Shown here: one piece after another, positions 1 to 7,876 of the stretch | How positions within the stretch are numbered: the first letter of the stretch is position 1 | Layout of the letters: the number at the start of each line of letters is the position of its first letter | Assembly: GCF_000760695.4 (NCBI RefSeq) | Contig: NZ_JHEG04000001.1 | Location: forward strand, 1,768,717-1,832,716 | DNA: 64,000 nt | Direction: 5' to 3' | From: Tolypothrix bouteillei VB521301 | GTDB taxonomy: Bacteria; Cyanobacteriota; Cyanobacteriia; Cyanobacteriales; Nostocaceae | Made by a program: the position numbers and the translations under genes | The notes under the pieces: generated by a model | What the model was told of the DNA's origin: nothing | The model's input: only the letters and a program-made list of their open reading frames with translations | The model's database searches: none

Positions 1-223
1 AAACATAGGTCTAGCTGATTACAATTTACGCATCAGTCAAGCCAGTCAGTGGTTGAGTAAAGGCGATTCAGTAAAATTTATGATTCGCTTAAGAGGTCGA
101 GAAAATCAATATCGCAGTAACGCCGGAGAATTGCTAGACCGCATTGTAGCGGATCTGAGTTCAGTGGGTAAAGTCCAGTCACTTGATAAACGGTCACTGA
201 TTGTTCAAGTCATTCCCGCATAA
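1..223 (+). CDS. Translation initiation factor IF-3-like protein, C-terminal part (partial)
   Basis: The frame starting at base 2 is open from the window edge to a TAA at 221-223 (73 residues). It reads like the C-terminal 30S-binding domain of IF-3: an ADYNLRISQA segment, a helix ending WLSKGDSVKF, then the family signature IRLRGRE. It is divergent from the usual cyanobacterial IF-3, ending VIPA without the basic methionine-rich tail, so it may be a second, specialised copy rather than the housekeeping infC. Family membership is seen in the motifs; the paralogue idea is inference. The N-terminal domain and start lie outside the window. Confidence 0.75.
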   Translation, partial: NIGLADYNLRISQASQWLSKGDSVKFMIRLRGRENQYRSNAGELLDRIVADLSSVGKVQSLDKRSLIVQVIPA

Positions 224-275
224 TTTAATTTTTTAGGGATTTCTTTAAGATCCCTTCATCAATGGGCGCTAAATG

Positions 276-304
276 AGCGATTTGAGTCACGAGCTCAAAT
301 CGCT
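276..304. terminator. Inverted repeat, candidate terminator downstream of the IF-3-like gene
   Basis: Two perfect 11-base arms (AGCGATTTGAG and CTCAAATCGCT) enclose a 7-base loop, 53 bases after the stop codon of the upstream gene. The right arm is followed by mixed sequence rather than a T run, so it is a stable 3' hairpin more surely than a classical intrinsic terminator. Confidence 0.55.
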
Positions 305-610
305 TATCTGTAATTTGAGGATAAAAAAGAAACAGGTGCGAAATCTAGTAACCTCGCACCTCCCAAAGAAAAAATTTTTCCAAAAGGGAATCCTTTGTAT
401 TTAAAAATAGGGCAAAAAAATGGAGACTTTGTGAAGCCTTGAAATGCAAGCTTCATCAGGAATTTTAAGTACTGTAGTGAATATAAAAAATCACCCTATT
501 TGGTGAACCAAGTAGGCGATGCTGAAAAAATATAAATTCCATATACTTAGTGTATCAATCTCAAAGGCAAAAACAAGTTTAAGCTAGCAACCAATGCAAG
601 AAAAATAACA

Positions 611-616
611 GGAGGT
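611..616 (+). promoter_or_regulatory. Strong Shine-Dalgarno of the methyltransferase gene
   Basis: AGGAGG lies four bases before the ATG at 621, so it fixes the start. It is stronger than most in this window. Confidence 0.7.
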
Positions 617-620
617 AAAA

Positions 621-1265
621 ATGGTAAAAACCCAACCTTGTAATTGTGCTAACTGTGGTAAGCGTGTATTTGCTTGGATGATGTCTTTAGATAGAGGGGG
701 TCCATATGATGAAGCTGTACGCGATCGCAAGCAATCCTTATTTGGTAGTCTCAATGGTAATGTTTTAGAAATCGGTCCTGGAACTGGCGTTAACCTAGCT
801 TACTTTCCCAAAAACATCAATTGGATAGGAATTGAGCCGAACCCATTTATGCATTCCTATCTCAAAATAGAAGCTCAAAAACTCAATTTCAACAATATTG
901 AGATCCGTACTGCTAGTTCTGAGCGTATAGATGCAGAAGACAATAGTATGGATGCTGTTGTAAGTACCCTCGTTCTATGTTCCGTTCCCAATTTATATAA
1001 TACGTTACAGGAAATTTTACGAGTGCTGAAACCGGGCGGACATTTTCTATTTATTGAACACGTTGCTGCACCCCAGGAAACAATGTTGAGAAAGATTCAA
1101 AGTACGATTCGTCCTGTATGGAAATTAATAGGAGATGGTTGTTCTCCAGACAGAGAAACTTGGATTGCTTTAGACAATGCCGGATTTTCAAATGTAAATT
1201 ACGAACATTTTCGCGCTCCTGTTCCTATAGTTAGCCCTCATATTGCAGGAGTAGCAACTAAATAG
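621..1265 (+). CDS. Class I SAM-dependent methyltransferase, METTL7/UbiE-like
   Basis: Predicted methyltransferase of 214 residues. Motif I (VLEIGPGTGVNL, about residues 48-59), the acidic residue after strand 2 (GIEPN, E72) and the LKPGGHFLFIEHV segment around 135-148 are the classical SAM-binding Rossmann elements. The layout is that of small UbiE/METTL7-like enzymes; the substrate cannot be told. Near the N-terminus a cysteine cluster (CNCANC, 7-12) could bind a metal. The start is well supported by a textbook AGGAGG at 611-616. It appears monocistronic, with a long empty stretch downstream. Confidence 0.8.
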   Translation: MVKTQPCNCANCGKRVFAWMMSLDRGGPYDEAVRDRKQSLFGSLNGNVLEIGPGTGVNLAYFPKNINWIGIEPNPFMHSYLKIEAQKLNFNNIEIRTASSERIDAEDNSMDAVVSTLVLCSVPNLYNTLQEILRVLKPGGHFLFIEHVAAPQETMLRKIQSTIRPVWKLIGDGCSPDRETWIALDNAGFSNVNYEHFRAPVPIVSPHIAGVATK

Positions 1266-1363
1266 GAAATTTATAGTTGGGCGATAGACTTCAGCCGAAG
1301 CTTACTATTTTTTGGAAATTTTGGAAAGATTGAGCATCGGGTGAGTATTGCCAACCCAAAATG

Positions 1364-1513
1364 TTATTGACTAACTTTTAACGGTCTTGAGAAGGCGATC
1401 GCTTCAAAGTTTGGCTCAAGAATCTTAAGATGGTTTTGGTTGGCTGATGGCTCTAACTGATTGATAATTTCGTTCAATCGGTTAGTGAGAGTTGTAGGAC
1501 GGTTTCTGCTCAT
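1364..1513 (-). CDS. Possible small hypothetical protein (49 aa)
   Basis: A short minus-strand frame from ATG at 1511-1513 to TAA at 1364-1366. The product starts MSRNRPTTLTNRLNEIINQ and has the polar, helix-friendly composition of a real small protein. There is no convincing Shine-Dalgarno and no recognised domain. It could be a remnant of a longer gene or a chance frame. Confidence 0.25.
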   Translation of the reverse strand: MSRNRPTTLTNRLNEIINQLEPSANQNHLKILEPNFEAIAFSRPLKVSQ

Positions 1514-1912
1514 GGTAGTGGACCCTAATACTTGACTGTTGTTGAGAGTGTTTTTACTTACGAAATCTGTTGAATATCAAAATATAAATTCCGCAATCGT
1601 AATAACAGTATCTAAAATCTTTTCAAGATATACATAATAAATCTTCTTGAAACGAGTATTTATTCTCCGCATCTATCCGAAGGTTGTTTTCCTTCTTTAA
1701 TTTTATCTTATCACAGAAAAAGTATTTCTCCGGAAAGAAAGAAAATGAGAAAATCTAAAAAGATTATTTATCCGTATTATTTCTGTGCTTGGAAAGCTTG
1801 CAAGATCCCCGTTACATTTTGAGAAAAGCCTCAAATAAATAACTTGTCAATTAAGTGTTCGAGCGTGCTTTAGTATTCCAACTTGCACTTTTTTATAAGC
1901 GTTCCTAGGTGT

Positions 1913-1943
1913 AGTTGAGCTTTAGGGCTAAAGCCCAACTATA
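1913..1943. repeat. Palindromic interspersed repeat
   Basis: The segment GTTGAGCTTTA-GGGC-TAAAGCCCAAC is a near-perfect inverted repeat with one mismatch. From memory, similar hairpins occur in many intergenic regions of Nostocales genomes. Confidence 0.45.
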
Positions 1944-1977
1944 AACAAATAGAAGTTTGGCACTATAGCATAAAAAC

Positions 1978-2018
1978 ATCCCGTTACGTGCAATTTGCAC
2001 CATAACGGGATTGTTAAA
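1978..2018 (-). terminator. Terminator of the DUF3386 gene (bidirectional)
   Basis: A perfect 9-base stem (ATCCCGTTA at 1978-1986 with TAACGGGAT at 2003-2011) encloses a second small palindrome (GTGCAATTTGCAC). On the minus strand the hairpin runs into GTTTTTATG, and on the plus strand into a weak T/A stretch. It lies 40 bases past the minus-strand stop at 2058. Confidence 0.7.
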
Positions 2019-2057
2019 AAAATTCAGATAAAAAGCTATGCTGATGTTATTGCATAA

Positions 2058-2714
2058 CTACTCAGCAGTCGGCTCTAACAGTTGGATATTCGAGAAAATA
2101 AATTCTTGGGTATGGACTTGCTTATCTGCTTCAGTCCGAATCAAGCGGCGATTTAGGATAACATAGTCGCCAACTTTCTCGTACTCATCCTCAAATTCAC
2201 TTCTTCCTCCCTTTTGTTCCCCTGTTTTTGGGTCGTGGTAAACAGAGTCATATGTGTGGGAGAGGTATCCTTCACCTGTATCGTGACTGCTAAAGGTATT
2301 AATAGTTACAACAACACCATGAATGTGTCGGTGGACAAGAGACACCTCATTATTGCGAACTTTATATCTATCTCCTTCCGCCTTACCGCCCATCAAAATC
2401 TCTACAGCACCAGTTTCATCAGTCGCACCGTAGCGAAAGGTGTTTGAGCCGTGGGTTTCTTCAAAAGTACGACGAATGCGGTGAATAGCGATTTCCCACA
2501 ACTGATTGTTCAGAGCTTGGGTGGCTTGTTCGTCTTCTACTTCAAAGACTTCTGCTTTGAGATTAGCGTTGACACGAACTTTACCTGCAAACACTTTCTC
2601 ACCATGCTTATAGGTTACATCTGCAGTATAGCCAGGGAAATTTTTATCCCAGGTGTAGCGGTTTTCGTAAGCAGCCCGAAAAAGTTCTTGGGCAGAGACT
2701 TGTGTTGCGGTCAC
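2058..2714 (-). CDS. DUF3386 family protein
   Basis: A 218-residue soluble protein that I recognise as the cyanobacterial DUF3386 family; there is no signal peptide or membrane segment. It begins MTATQVSAQELFRAAYENRY and is mostly predicted beta strand with scattered aromatic residues. The biochemical role of the family is unknown. The start codon is GTG (2712-2714), supported by AGGAG about 7 bases upstream. It is divergent from the LuxR-type regulator at 2827 across a 112-base shared promoter region, so that regulator could act on it; this is inference from position only. Confidence 0.7.
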   Translation of the reverse strand: MTATQVSAQELFRAAYENRYTWDKNFPGYTADVTYKHGEKVFAGKVRVNANLKAEVFEVEDEQATQALNNQLWEIAIHRIRRTFEETHGSNTFRYGATDETGAVEILMGGKAEGDRYKVRNNEVSLVHRHIHGVVVTINTFSSHDTGEGYLSHTYDSVYHDPKTGEQKGGRSEFEDEYEKVGDYVILNRRLIRTEADKQVHTQEFIFSNIQLLEPTAE

Positions 2715-2826
2715 GGGATTCTCCTATAGTTACTAATTATGTAAGTTTTTACCTTCGCTCCTATCAGCTAGCATAGAAATAATTATTAAGAATGCATAGT
2801 CCTCAAGTGGGTACACTTATATTACA

Positions 2827-3507
2827 ATGGCTAACTCTCTTCATGACCTATTTCAGGCGATCGCTAAAGCTCAAAACGAGCAAGAACTACGACTAGCTGT
2901 CATGGACACAGTTGGCGAGTACTTTGGTGTGCAGCACTGGGGTATATACCTGTTAGATGACCATAATACGGCTGAGGCTGATATAAAGGTTATCCCAGAT
3001 GTTTGTTTGGAAAGCAACCCAGTCGGGCAATATGTGGTTGAGCGACACGCTCCAGCCCACGAGGAATTGGTGTTACCCTCGGGAGACTGGAAAAATTTTT
3101 GTTCCCGTCACGATCACGAACACGTTATGAGCGGACCAATCGTTTGTGACGGTCGTCTTGTGGGAACGCTGAATTTAACACGTGCTAGCGGTGCTCCAGC
3201 CTTTAATGCCAACGATCTTGCAGATCTCAGTGCATTGTGCTTGCACTTATCAGCAAAAATTGCTACCTTACAGGCGCAAGCGAAACCAAAAGCCATCAAC
3301 TCACCACTAGCCAATCGCCTAACACCACGAGAATTAGAGATTGCTACACTAGTCGCACAGGGGTTAACAAATGCAGAAATTGGTGAAAAACTTTGGATTA
3401 CACAAAATTCAGTTAAGCAAGCTTTAAAAAGAATGTTTCGCAAGTTAGGAGTCTCAGCACGAACTGAGATGGTGGCAAAGCTACAAAATGTTTTAGCATC
3501 AAGCTAA
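2827..3507 (+). CDS. GAF domain and LuxR-type HTH transcriptional regulator
   Basis: A 226-residue regulator. Residues about 5-150 form a GAF-like sensory fold (GEYFGVQHWGIYLLDD, then VMSGPIVCDGRLVGTLNLTRA). Residues about 163-220 form a LuxR/FixJ helix-turn-helix (LTPRELEIATLVAQGLTNAEI, then VKQALKRMFRKLGV). It has no receiver domain, so it probably senses a ligand or redox signal directly. The pair His/Cys in NFCSRHDHEH could bind a metal or cofactor; this is speculation. It is divergent from the DUF3386 gene. Confidence 0.8.
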   Translation: MANSLHDLFQAIAKAQNEQELRLAVMDTVGEYFGVQHWGIYLLDDHNTAEADIKVIPDVCLESNPVGQYVVERHAPAHEELVLPSGDWKNFCSRHDHEHVMSGPIVCDGRLVGTLNLTRASGAPAFNANDLADLSALCLHLSAKIATLQAQAKPKAINSPLANRLTPRELEIATLVAQGLTNAEIGEKLWITQNSVKQALKRMFRKLGVSARTEMVAKLQNVLASS

Positions 3508-3547
3508 ATCCGTTAATCATTAGCTTATTTAATAAGAAGTAATTAGA

Positions 3548-3564
3548 GGTGGGCAATGCCCACC
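3548..3564. repeat. Compact palindrome between convergent genes
   Basis: GGTGGGCAATGCCCACC is an almost loopless perfect palindrome between the convergent genes ending at 3507 and 3603. It resembles a common dispersed cyanobacterial palindrome. It may help terminate transcription, but there is no T run. Confidence 0.45.
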
Positions 3565-3602
3565 GTGTCTCTCGGTTCTGTACCCTGCTTTCTCCTTGCC
3601 AA

Positions 3603-4247
3603 TCATGGCTGTTCGACCAAACTAACAATTCGCTTTATGACTTGCACAACCTGATACAATTCGTTTTCTCTTGGGTTGGAAAGCGTAAACTTGTTTGATA
3701 AAGCATATTGATGAGCCTGCTGATTTAGCTTGAGAAAAATATAGTCTTCACCAGTCATTATCATTCCAAAGACTGGCATTTCTAAGTTGGGGTTTGCCAT
3801 TATATAGGCTAAAGTTTGCCCCAGAGCTTGCATAATGCTCAAACCATATCTCTTTGATTCAATTAACACTACCCAAATTCTATTTTGTAGCACTAAAGCG
3901 TCAATGAATCCTTCTAATAAGGGTTCTTCGCCTCCGTTTTCAATTTCGACTTTGACCAATTCCTCACTCTGAATTTTAAAAGGTGGGTCGCACAAATTTA
4001 AGAATTCCAGTAGCGGCGATAGCATAATAATATTGACAGTCCCTTCTGTAATTGAACCGTCTGCAGCATAATAGAGGTAACGTCTCTTCAGCCGATCCAA
4101 AAATGTTTTTTCACTAACAGTGAGTTCTGGTAAATCTTCGTACCATTCTGTGAAGAATTCACTATCAGTATTCTGGCTTAAATTGAACTTGGCGTGCGCT
4201 TGGTTCAGGTTAGTAATTGCTTTGGTAATCCCAACAGTTTGAATCAT
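3603..4247 (-). CDS. PD-(D/E)XK nuclease-like protein (type I restriction-subunit-like)
   Basis: A 214-residue protein of a cyanobacterial family usually annotated as restriction endonuclease subunit R. Residues 113-133 have the nuclease signature: D116 in EGFIDALV, then E130 and K132 in VLIESKR. No helicase or methyltransferase partner is nearby, so it is probably not a working restriction system. In cyanobacteria such stand-alone genes are numerous and dispersed. Its role is unknown. Nothing suggests truncation. Confidence 0.65.
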   Translation of the reverse strand: MIQTVGITKAITNLNQAHAKFNLSQNTDSEFFTEWYEDLPELTVSEKTFLDRLKRRYLYYAADGSITEGTVNIIMLSPLLEFLNLCDPPFKIQSEELVKVEIENGGEEPLLEGFIDALVLQNRIWVVLIESKRYGLSIMQALGQTLAYIMANPNLEMPVFGMIMTGEDYIFLKLNQQAHQYALSNKFTLSNPRENELYQVVQVIKRIVSLVEQP

Positions 4248-4687
4248 AAGTGTAAGGCAGAAAATATACGTATAGTTCCCAGAAAAAGAGAAATTGTAAT
4301 TCTACATTAATCTCACGGCTCCTGCAGTTACAGTTTGCTCCCAATACTCATCAAAACGCTTCTTTTATCGATGTATCACTCACGCTAGCATAAAAACACA
4401 CAAAAACACACAAAACTTTTGAAACAACATTTGTAAATAAGCAAAAAACGAAGCACAATCAGGGCTAATGACTAAAAGAACTGATATCAAATCCGTTGGT
4501 ATCAGAATTATTCCTCTGTCCTCTCCCTCTGCGTCCTCTGCGTCCTCTGCGGTTTTTTAATCATTCAGATGCTACCGGATTTGATATGAATCAGATTTAC
4601 AATCAGGACAGATGGAATAACAAACATCAAAATGGTGCGTTAAGCAAAAGTTAACGCACCCTGATGGCAAAGGAATCAAAGCTGAAT
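4248..4687. other. Intergenic region with an inverted-repeat-bounded element
   Basis: About 440 bases between the nuclease-like gene and ycf45. It contains the 107-base element listed at 4481-4587 and otherwise A/T-rich sequence without a recognisable gene. Confidence 0.5.
4481..4587. mobile_element. Small MITE-like element with 12-bp inverted ends
   Basis: ATATCAAATCCG at 4484-4495 is matched by its exact reverse complement at 4576-4587. Between them is a C/T-rich run of short repeats of the type CCTCTGCGT, followed by GGTTTTTT. There is no coding capacity. The structure suggests a non-autonomous element or a dispersed palindromic repeat; no target duplication was identified. Confidence 0.4.
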
Positions 4688-6466
4688 TTATGCGGGATAA
4701 ATCCGCAGACGCCGATTTGGTTCTTCGCCAAAACTATCGGACTTGAGGCGATAGTGCTCTACCAACTCGTGTTGCATTTTGCGTACTGAGGCAGAACGGG
4801 GTAATAATTCGACTGGTTGCCCTTTGGGGATCACAATTTGCTCGACAGCAAGTCTTGCTTCTTCTAGGGCGTCAATCTCATCATCGCTGGCGCTATGCAG
4901 AAAGAGTTGCATTTCACGTTCGTCGCCAATCTCGGGATCGTCAAGATTTAGCAAGCGTCGCAGAGCTCTCGTAATCTGCGGCATGGTGCTGGCTTTGATC
5001 ATGTGGATTGGGACTTGACGGGCTTTCGCCAATTGCCTCAATTTGGCATGGTTTTTGACGTGCGATCGCAACGCCAATATTGCATCAGCACTATCGAGAT
5101 CTTTTGTCAAGCGTATGGGCAAAGATAGAACCTGAATGACCTGATCTAATTGGCTGCGGCTGACACCATAAGGATATATGTGCAGTGGCAAATCTTCGCC
5201 ATTAGGTCCGGCATATCTATTTTCAGTATCAAAGCCATCAAATTCATTCAAAGATTCATCCAACAAGCGCTCAAACTCGCTTTTCCCCAAACCATTTTGT
5301 GTTTCACTTCCCAGCGAAGGCAGGGGTAGCATTTGACCGGTTGTACGCCAACCGTTGGAAACTCTGGCTGAGGGAGCAAAACTTTCTTCGCTGACTGTTG
5401 CGTGCGTGCGACTTGAAAGGGGAATGACTTGGCGGGAAATCACCACCTTCCCCTTCTCATCAACAGTTCTAACCTGCGGGTTGGGTTGACGCCCTCGAAG
5501 AAGAGTATCTACTGTCTCCGATACACTTTCGTGTACCACCCAGCGCTCTCGTTCCAACATTTCTACGGCAATTTCAAAAGTCGGAGGGGCTTTTCGTTCC
5601 AAAACAGTTTTTTGAGTTCCCCGCCGTCTGGCTTCATCGTCTCCCAGTGTCACAGCCTGGATACCACCCACTAAATCGGAAAGCGTCGGGTTTTTTATCA
5701 AGTTTTCAATCTGGTTGCCATGAGCAGTTCCCACTAATTGAACGCCTCGTTCGGCTATGGTACGGGCGGCTAGGGCTTCGAGTTCCGTACCAATTTCATC
5801 AATCACGATAACTTCTGGCATGTGGTTCTCCACCGCTTCAATCATCACTTGATGTTGTAGTTCTGGATGAGCCACTTGCATCCGTCGAGATCGCCCAATG
5901 GCAGGGTGAGCAACGTCACCATCACCTGCTATTTCGTTAGAGGTATCGATAATCACCACTCTTTTGTGCAGTTCATCAGCCAGAACGCGGGCAATTTCCC
6001 GCAAGGCTGTTGTTTTGCCCACACCCGGACGTCCTAGCATGAGAATTGATTTTCCAGTTTCTACTAAATCGCGGATCGTGCCAATTGTTCCGAAGATTGC
6101 CCGACCAACGCGACAGGTTAGACCTATAATCTTTCCATTGCGGTTGCGGATGGCACTGATCCGGTGCAGGGTTTGCTCAATTCCTGCCCGATTATCTCCA
6201 CCAAAAGTTCCCACTCTTTGAATGCAATCATCTATCTGTTCTTGAGTAACGGGTACTTCACTCAGATACTCAGCTGCTGAGGGAAACCGAGCTTCTGGGC
6301 GACGACCTAAATCCAAGACTACTTCAACTAAGCTATCTCGTTGTGGATGCTTTTCTAGAGTTTGCCGCAGGTCTTGGGGCAATATATCTAATAATTTTTG
6401 GAGATCGTCTGTAATCGTCATGCTTTCTATGGTGACGTTTTTTAGAGATAGCGAGGACATTTCCAT
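4688..6466 (-). CDS. ycf45: Ycf45-like AAA ATPase with R3H domain
   Basis: A 592-residue protein of the cyanobacterial/plastid Ycf45 family. The Walker A motif is GRPGVGKTT (residues 145-153) and Walker B is VIVIDEIG (219-226), in an ATPase core related to SpoIIIAA. The C-terminus (about 562-590) resembles an R3H single-stranded nucleic-acid binding module. The exact cellular role is unknown. The most upstream ATG gives a short extra leader; the ATG at 6421 (protein starting MTITDDLQ) agrees better with my memory of homologues. It follows ldpA on the same strand and may be cotranscribed with it. Confidence 0.8.
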   Translation of the reverse strand: MEMSSLSLKNVTIESMTITDDLQKLLDILPQDLRQTLEKHPQRDSLVEVVLDLGRRPEARFPSAAEYLSEVPVTQEQIDDCIQRVGTFGGDNRAGIEQTLHRISAIRNRNGKIIGLTCRVGRAIFGTIGTIRDLVETGKSILMLGRPGVGKTTALREIARVLADELHKRVVIIDTSNEIAGDGDVAHPAIGRSRRMQVAHPELQHQVMIEAVENHMPEVIVIDEIGTELEALAARTIAERGVQLVGTAHGNQIENLIKNPTLSDLVGGIQAVTLGDDEARRRGTQKTVLERKAPPTFEIAVEMLERERWVVHESVSETVDTLLRGRQPNPQVRTVDEKGKVVISRQVIPLSSRTHATVSEESFAPSARVSNGWRTTGQMLPLPSLGSETQNGLGKSEFERLLDESLNEFDGFDTENRYAGPNGEDLPLHIYPYGVSRSQLDQVIQVLSLPIRLTKDLDSADAILALRSHVKNHAKLRQLAKARQVPIHMIKASTMPQITRALRRLLNLDDPEIGDEREMQLFLHSASDDEIDALEEARLAVEQIVIPKGQPVELLPRSASVRKMQHELVEHYRLKSDSFGEEPNRRLRIYPA

Positions 6467-6524
6467 AAGTGGGGTTTTCCATCTGGGAAAATGTCACAAA
6501 GGCGGATTTCGGGACTAATAGCCC

Positions 6525-7703
6525 CTATGACCGCGACTTGAGCTGGGAAACGAGGGAATCTGCAAGCTTAACTGCTTGCCAGAGCAAGAATGGTTCTTCT
6601 TCTAGGCGCATACTTACTTTGACACTGGCTTGGCTCACCTCCCGTTGTTCTAACTCTTCTAAAATTGGTGACAGCAAGACTCGGGCGTAGCTACCGTATG
6701 CGATTCCGGCTATGCTTGGTGACAAGGTAGAGCGGGAAGACAAGGTAGACAAGGTGGAGGGGGAAGACAGGGAAGAAAATTCTACCTTGTCCCCCTTCTC
6801 CTCCTTGTCCCTTTCCCTCAACAAGCCCATAGTTCGTAATTTAGCAACAGTATAGCTGTTGGTTCCTCCTGCCAATTGCACATATCCCGGTAATTTTGCT
6901 GCCAAAACTTTTTGCCCTAACTTGACGGCTGCTAATGTCGTACCATCGCCAATATCTCCACTCATAGGACGACCATCTGTTTGCCACACTAGGACGCAAG
7001 GTAGGGGGCTAATGACTTCATAGAGATTGTGAAGATAGTTAATTAAACCATCACCATCCGGACAGCTAATTGCTACTAACTTCAACCGCTCAACCCAAGG
7101 AGCAATGGCTTGCCACAATCTTTTGAATTCTGCCAAACGACCAACATTTGTATGAATTTCTAAGGCATCCACCCCAGTTGACAAGATCAATGGCGCGATC
7201 GCTCCCGGTGTTGATACATATGATTTTGTATAAATTATATCATATGGACATATAGGAATGCAACGACCGCAGCCGTAACACTTTTCAGATAAGACTCCCG
7301 AAAAGTTGCTGTTTGTGCCATCGAAAACAATTGCTTGGGCCGGACAAATTTTTTCACAGGGGCGATCGCAGTTTGTGGGGCATTGCGTAACATGAAATTC
7401 GGCTTTCCGAAAATGCGGGTCTTCGCCATCATTGAGGCTGACCATCAACAGCGGTTTTTTTTCGTACCAGCCAAATCCTTGTTGCTGGGCCGACCTACCC
7501 AACTCCGATGCAATTTGCAGCCCCTCCTTAGCTGCAGCAATCACAGACGGATCGGCGGCAACATCTATGCAGTCAGCCCCCGCCAAAGTGTAGGCTAATG
7601 TTAAGCTTCGGACTGCAGGCAGATGTTGGAAGCTGGCTCCGCATATGAGCTTGAACCAGTGACCTTCCTCAAGCGAACGTAAAGGGTCTAACAAATGAGT
7701 CAC
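6525..7703 (-). CDS. ldpA: Light-dependent period protein LdpA (Fe-S circadian input protein)
   Basis: A 392-residue cytoplasmic iron-sulfur protein. In Synechococcus elongatus, LdpA tunes the circadian period to light through cellular redox. It opens with the family-typical LRSLEEGHWFKLICGASFQH. Two 4Fe-4S cysteine sets are visible: C108, C112, C116, C120 and C142, C145, C148, C152 (CYGCGRCIPIC). Residues about 297-330 are a low-complexity, Ser/Thr- and charge-rich insertion encoded by short tandem repeats (bases 6714-6815), with the frame kept. It lies just upstream of ycf45. Confidence 0.88.
   Translation of the reverse strand: MTHLLDPLRSLEEGHWFKLICGASFQHLPAVRSLTLAYTLAGADCIDVAADPSVIAAAKEGLQIASELGRSAQQQGFGWYEKKPLLMVSLNDGEDPHFRKAEFHVTQCPTNCDRPCEKICPAQAIVFDGTNSNFSGVLSEKCYGCGRCIPICPYDIIYTKSYVSTPGAIAPLILSTGVDALEIHTNVGRLAEFKRLWQAIAPWVERLKLVAISCPDGDGLINYLHNLYEVISPLPCVLVWQTDGRPMSGDIGDGTTLAAVKLGQKVLAAKLPGYVQLAGGTNSYTVAKLRTMGLLRERDKEEKGDKVEFSSLSSPSTLSTLSSRSTLSPSIAGIAYGSYARVLLSPILEELEQREVSQASVKVSMRLEEEPFLLWQAVKLADSLVSQLKSRS
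6714..6815 (-). repeat. Low-complexity GACAAGG-type repeat inside ldpA
   Basis: Tandem, degenerate copies of a GACAAGGTAGACAAGG-like unit, with a complementary CCTTGTCCCCC half, lie within the coding sequence. They encode a segment of K/D/E followed by S/T/L residues. A closely similar run lies inside the ketoacyl synthase gene near 37.92 kb. Its simple, intergenic-type composition contrasts with the surrounding gene. Confidence 0.7.
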
Positions 7704-7876
7704 AATTCTATTATGCTATGCAATAGAAAAATGTAGAACATTAATTCAAAAAGTCATGACTTGCTAGAGAATCAGTTGCTAAGCTCAGACAGTATTGAGG
7801 GCAATTCAGTTATTTGATAAAGATTCTTATCTTTCTCTTCATACTTAGCAATAGTACTTAAGCCAGCTAAAGTTTC

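Larger units (their letters stand above)
224..620. other. Intergenic region with one strong hairpin
   Basis: About 400 bases between the IF-3-like gene and the methyltransferase. It is A/T rich and holds one clear inverted repeat near its start (listed separately). No further open frame of note was seen on either strand. The last 20 bases carry the ribosome binding site of the next gene. Confidence 0.6.
1266..2057. other. Long intergenic region
   Basis: About 790 bases with one possible small minus-strand frame (1364-1513), an imperfect inverted repeat (1913-1943) and a strong bidirectional terminator (1978-2018). The remainder is A/T-rich sequence in which I see no gene. Confidence 0.55.

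Noticed and set aside
3603..4247. A restriction-modification system
   Set aside because: Only a nuclease-like gene is present; there is no methyltransferase, specificity or helicase gene nearby.
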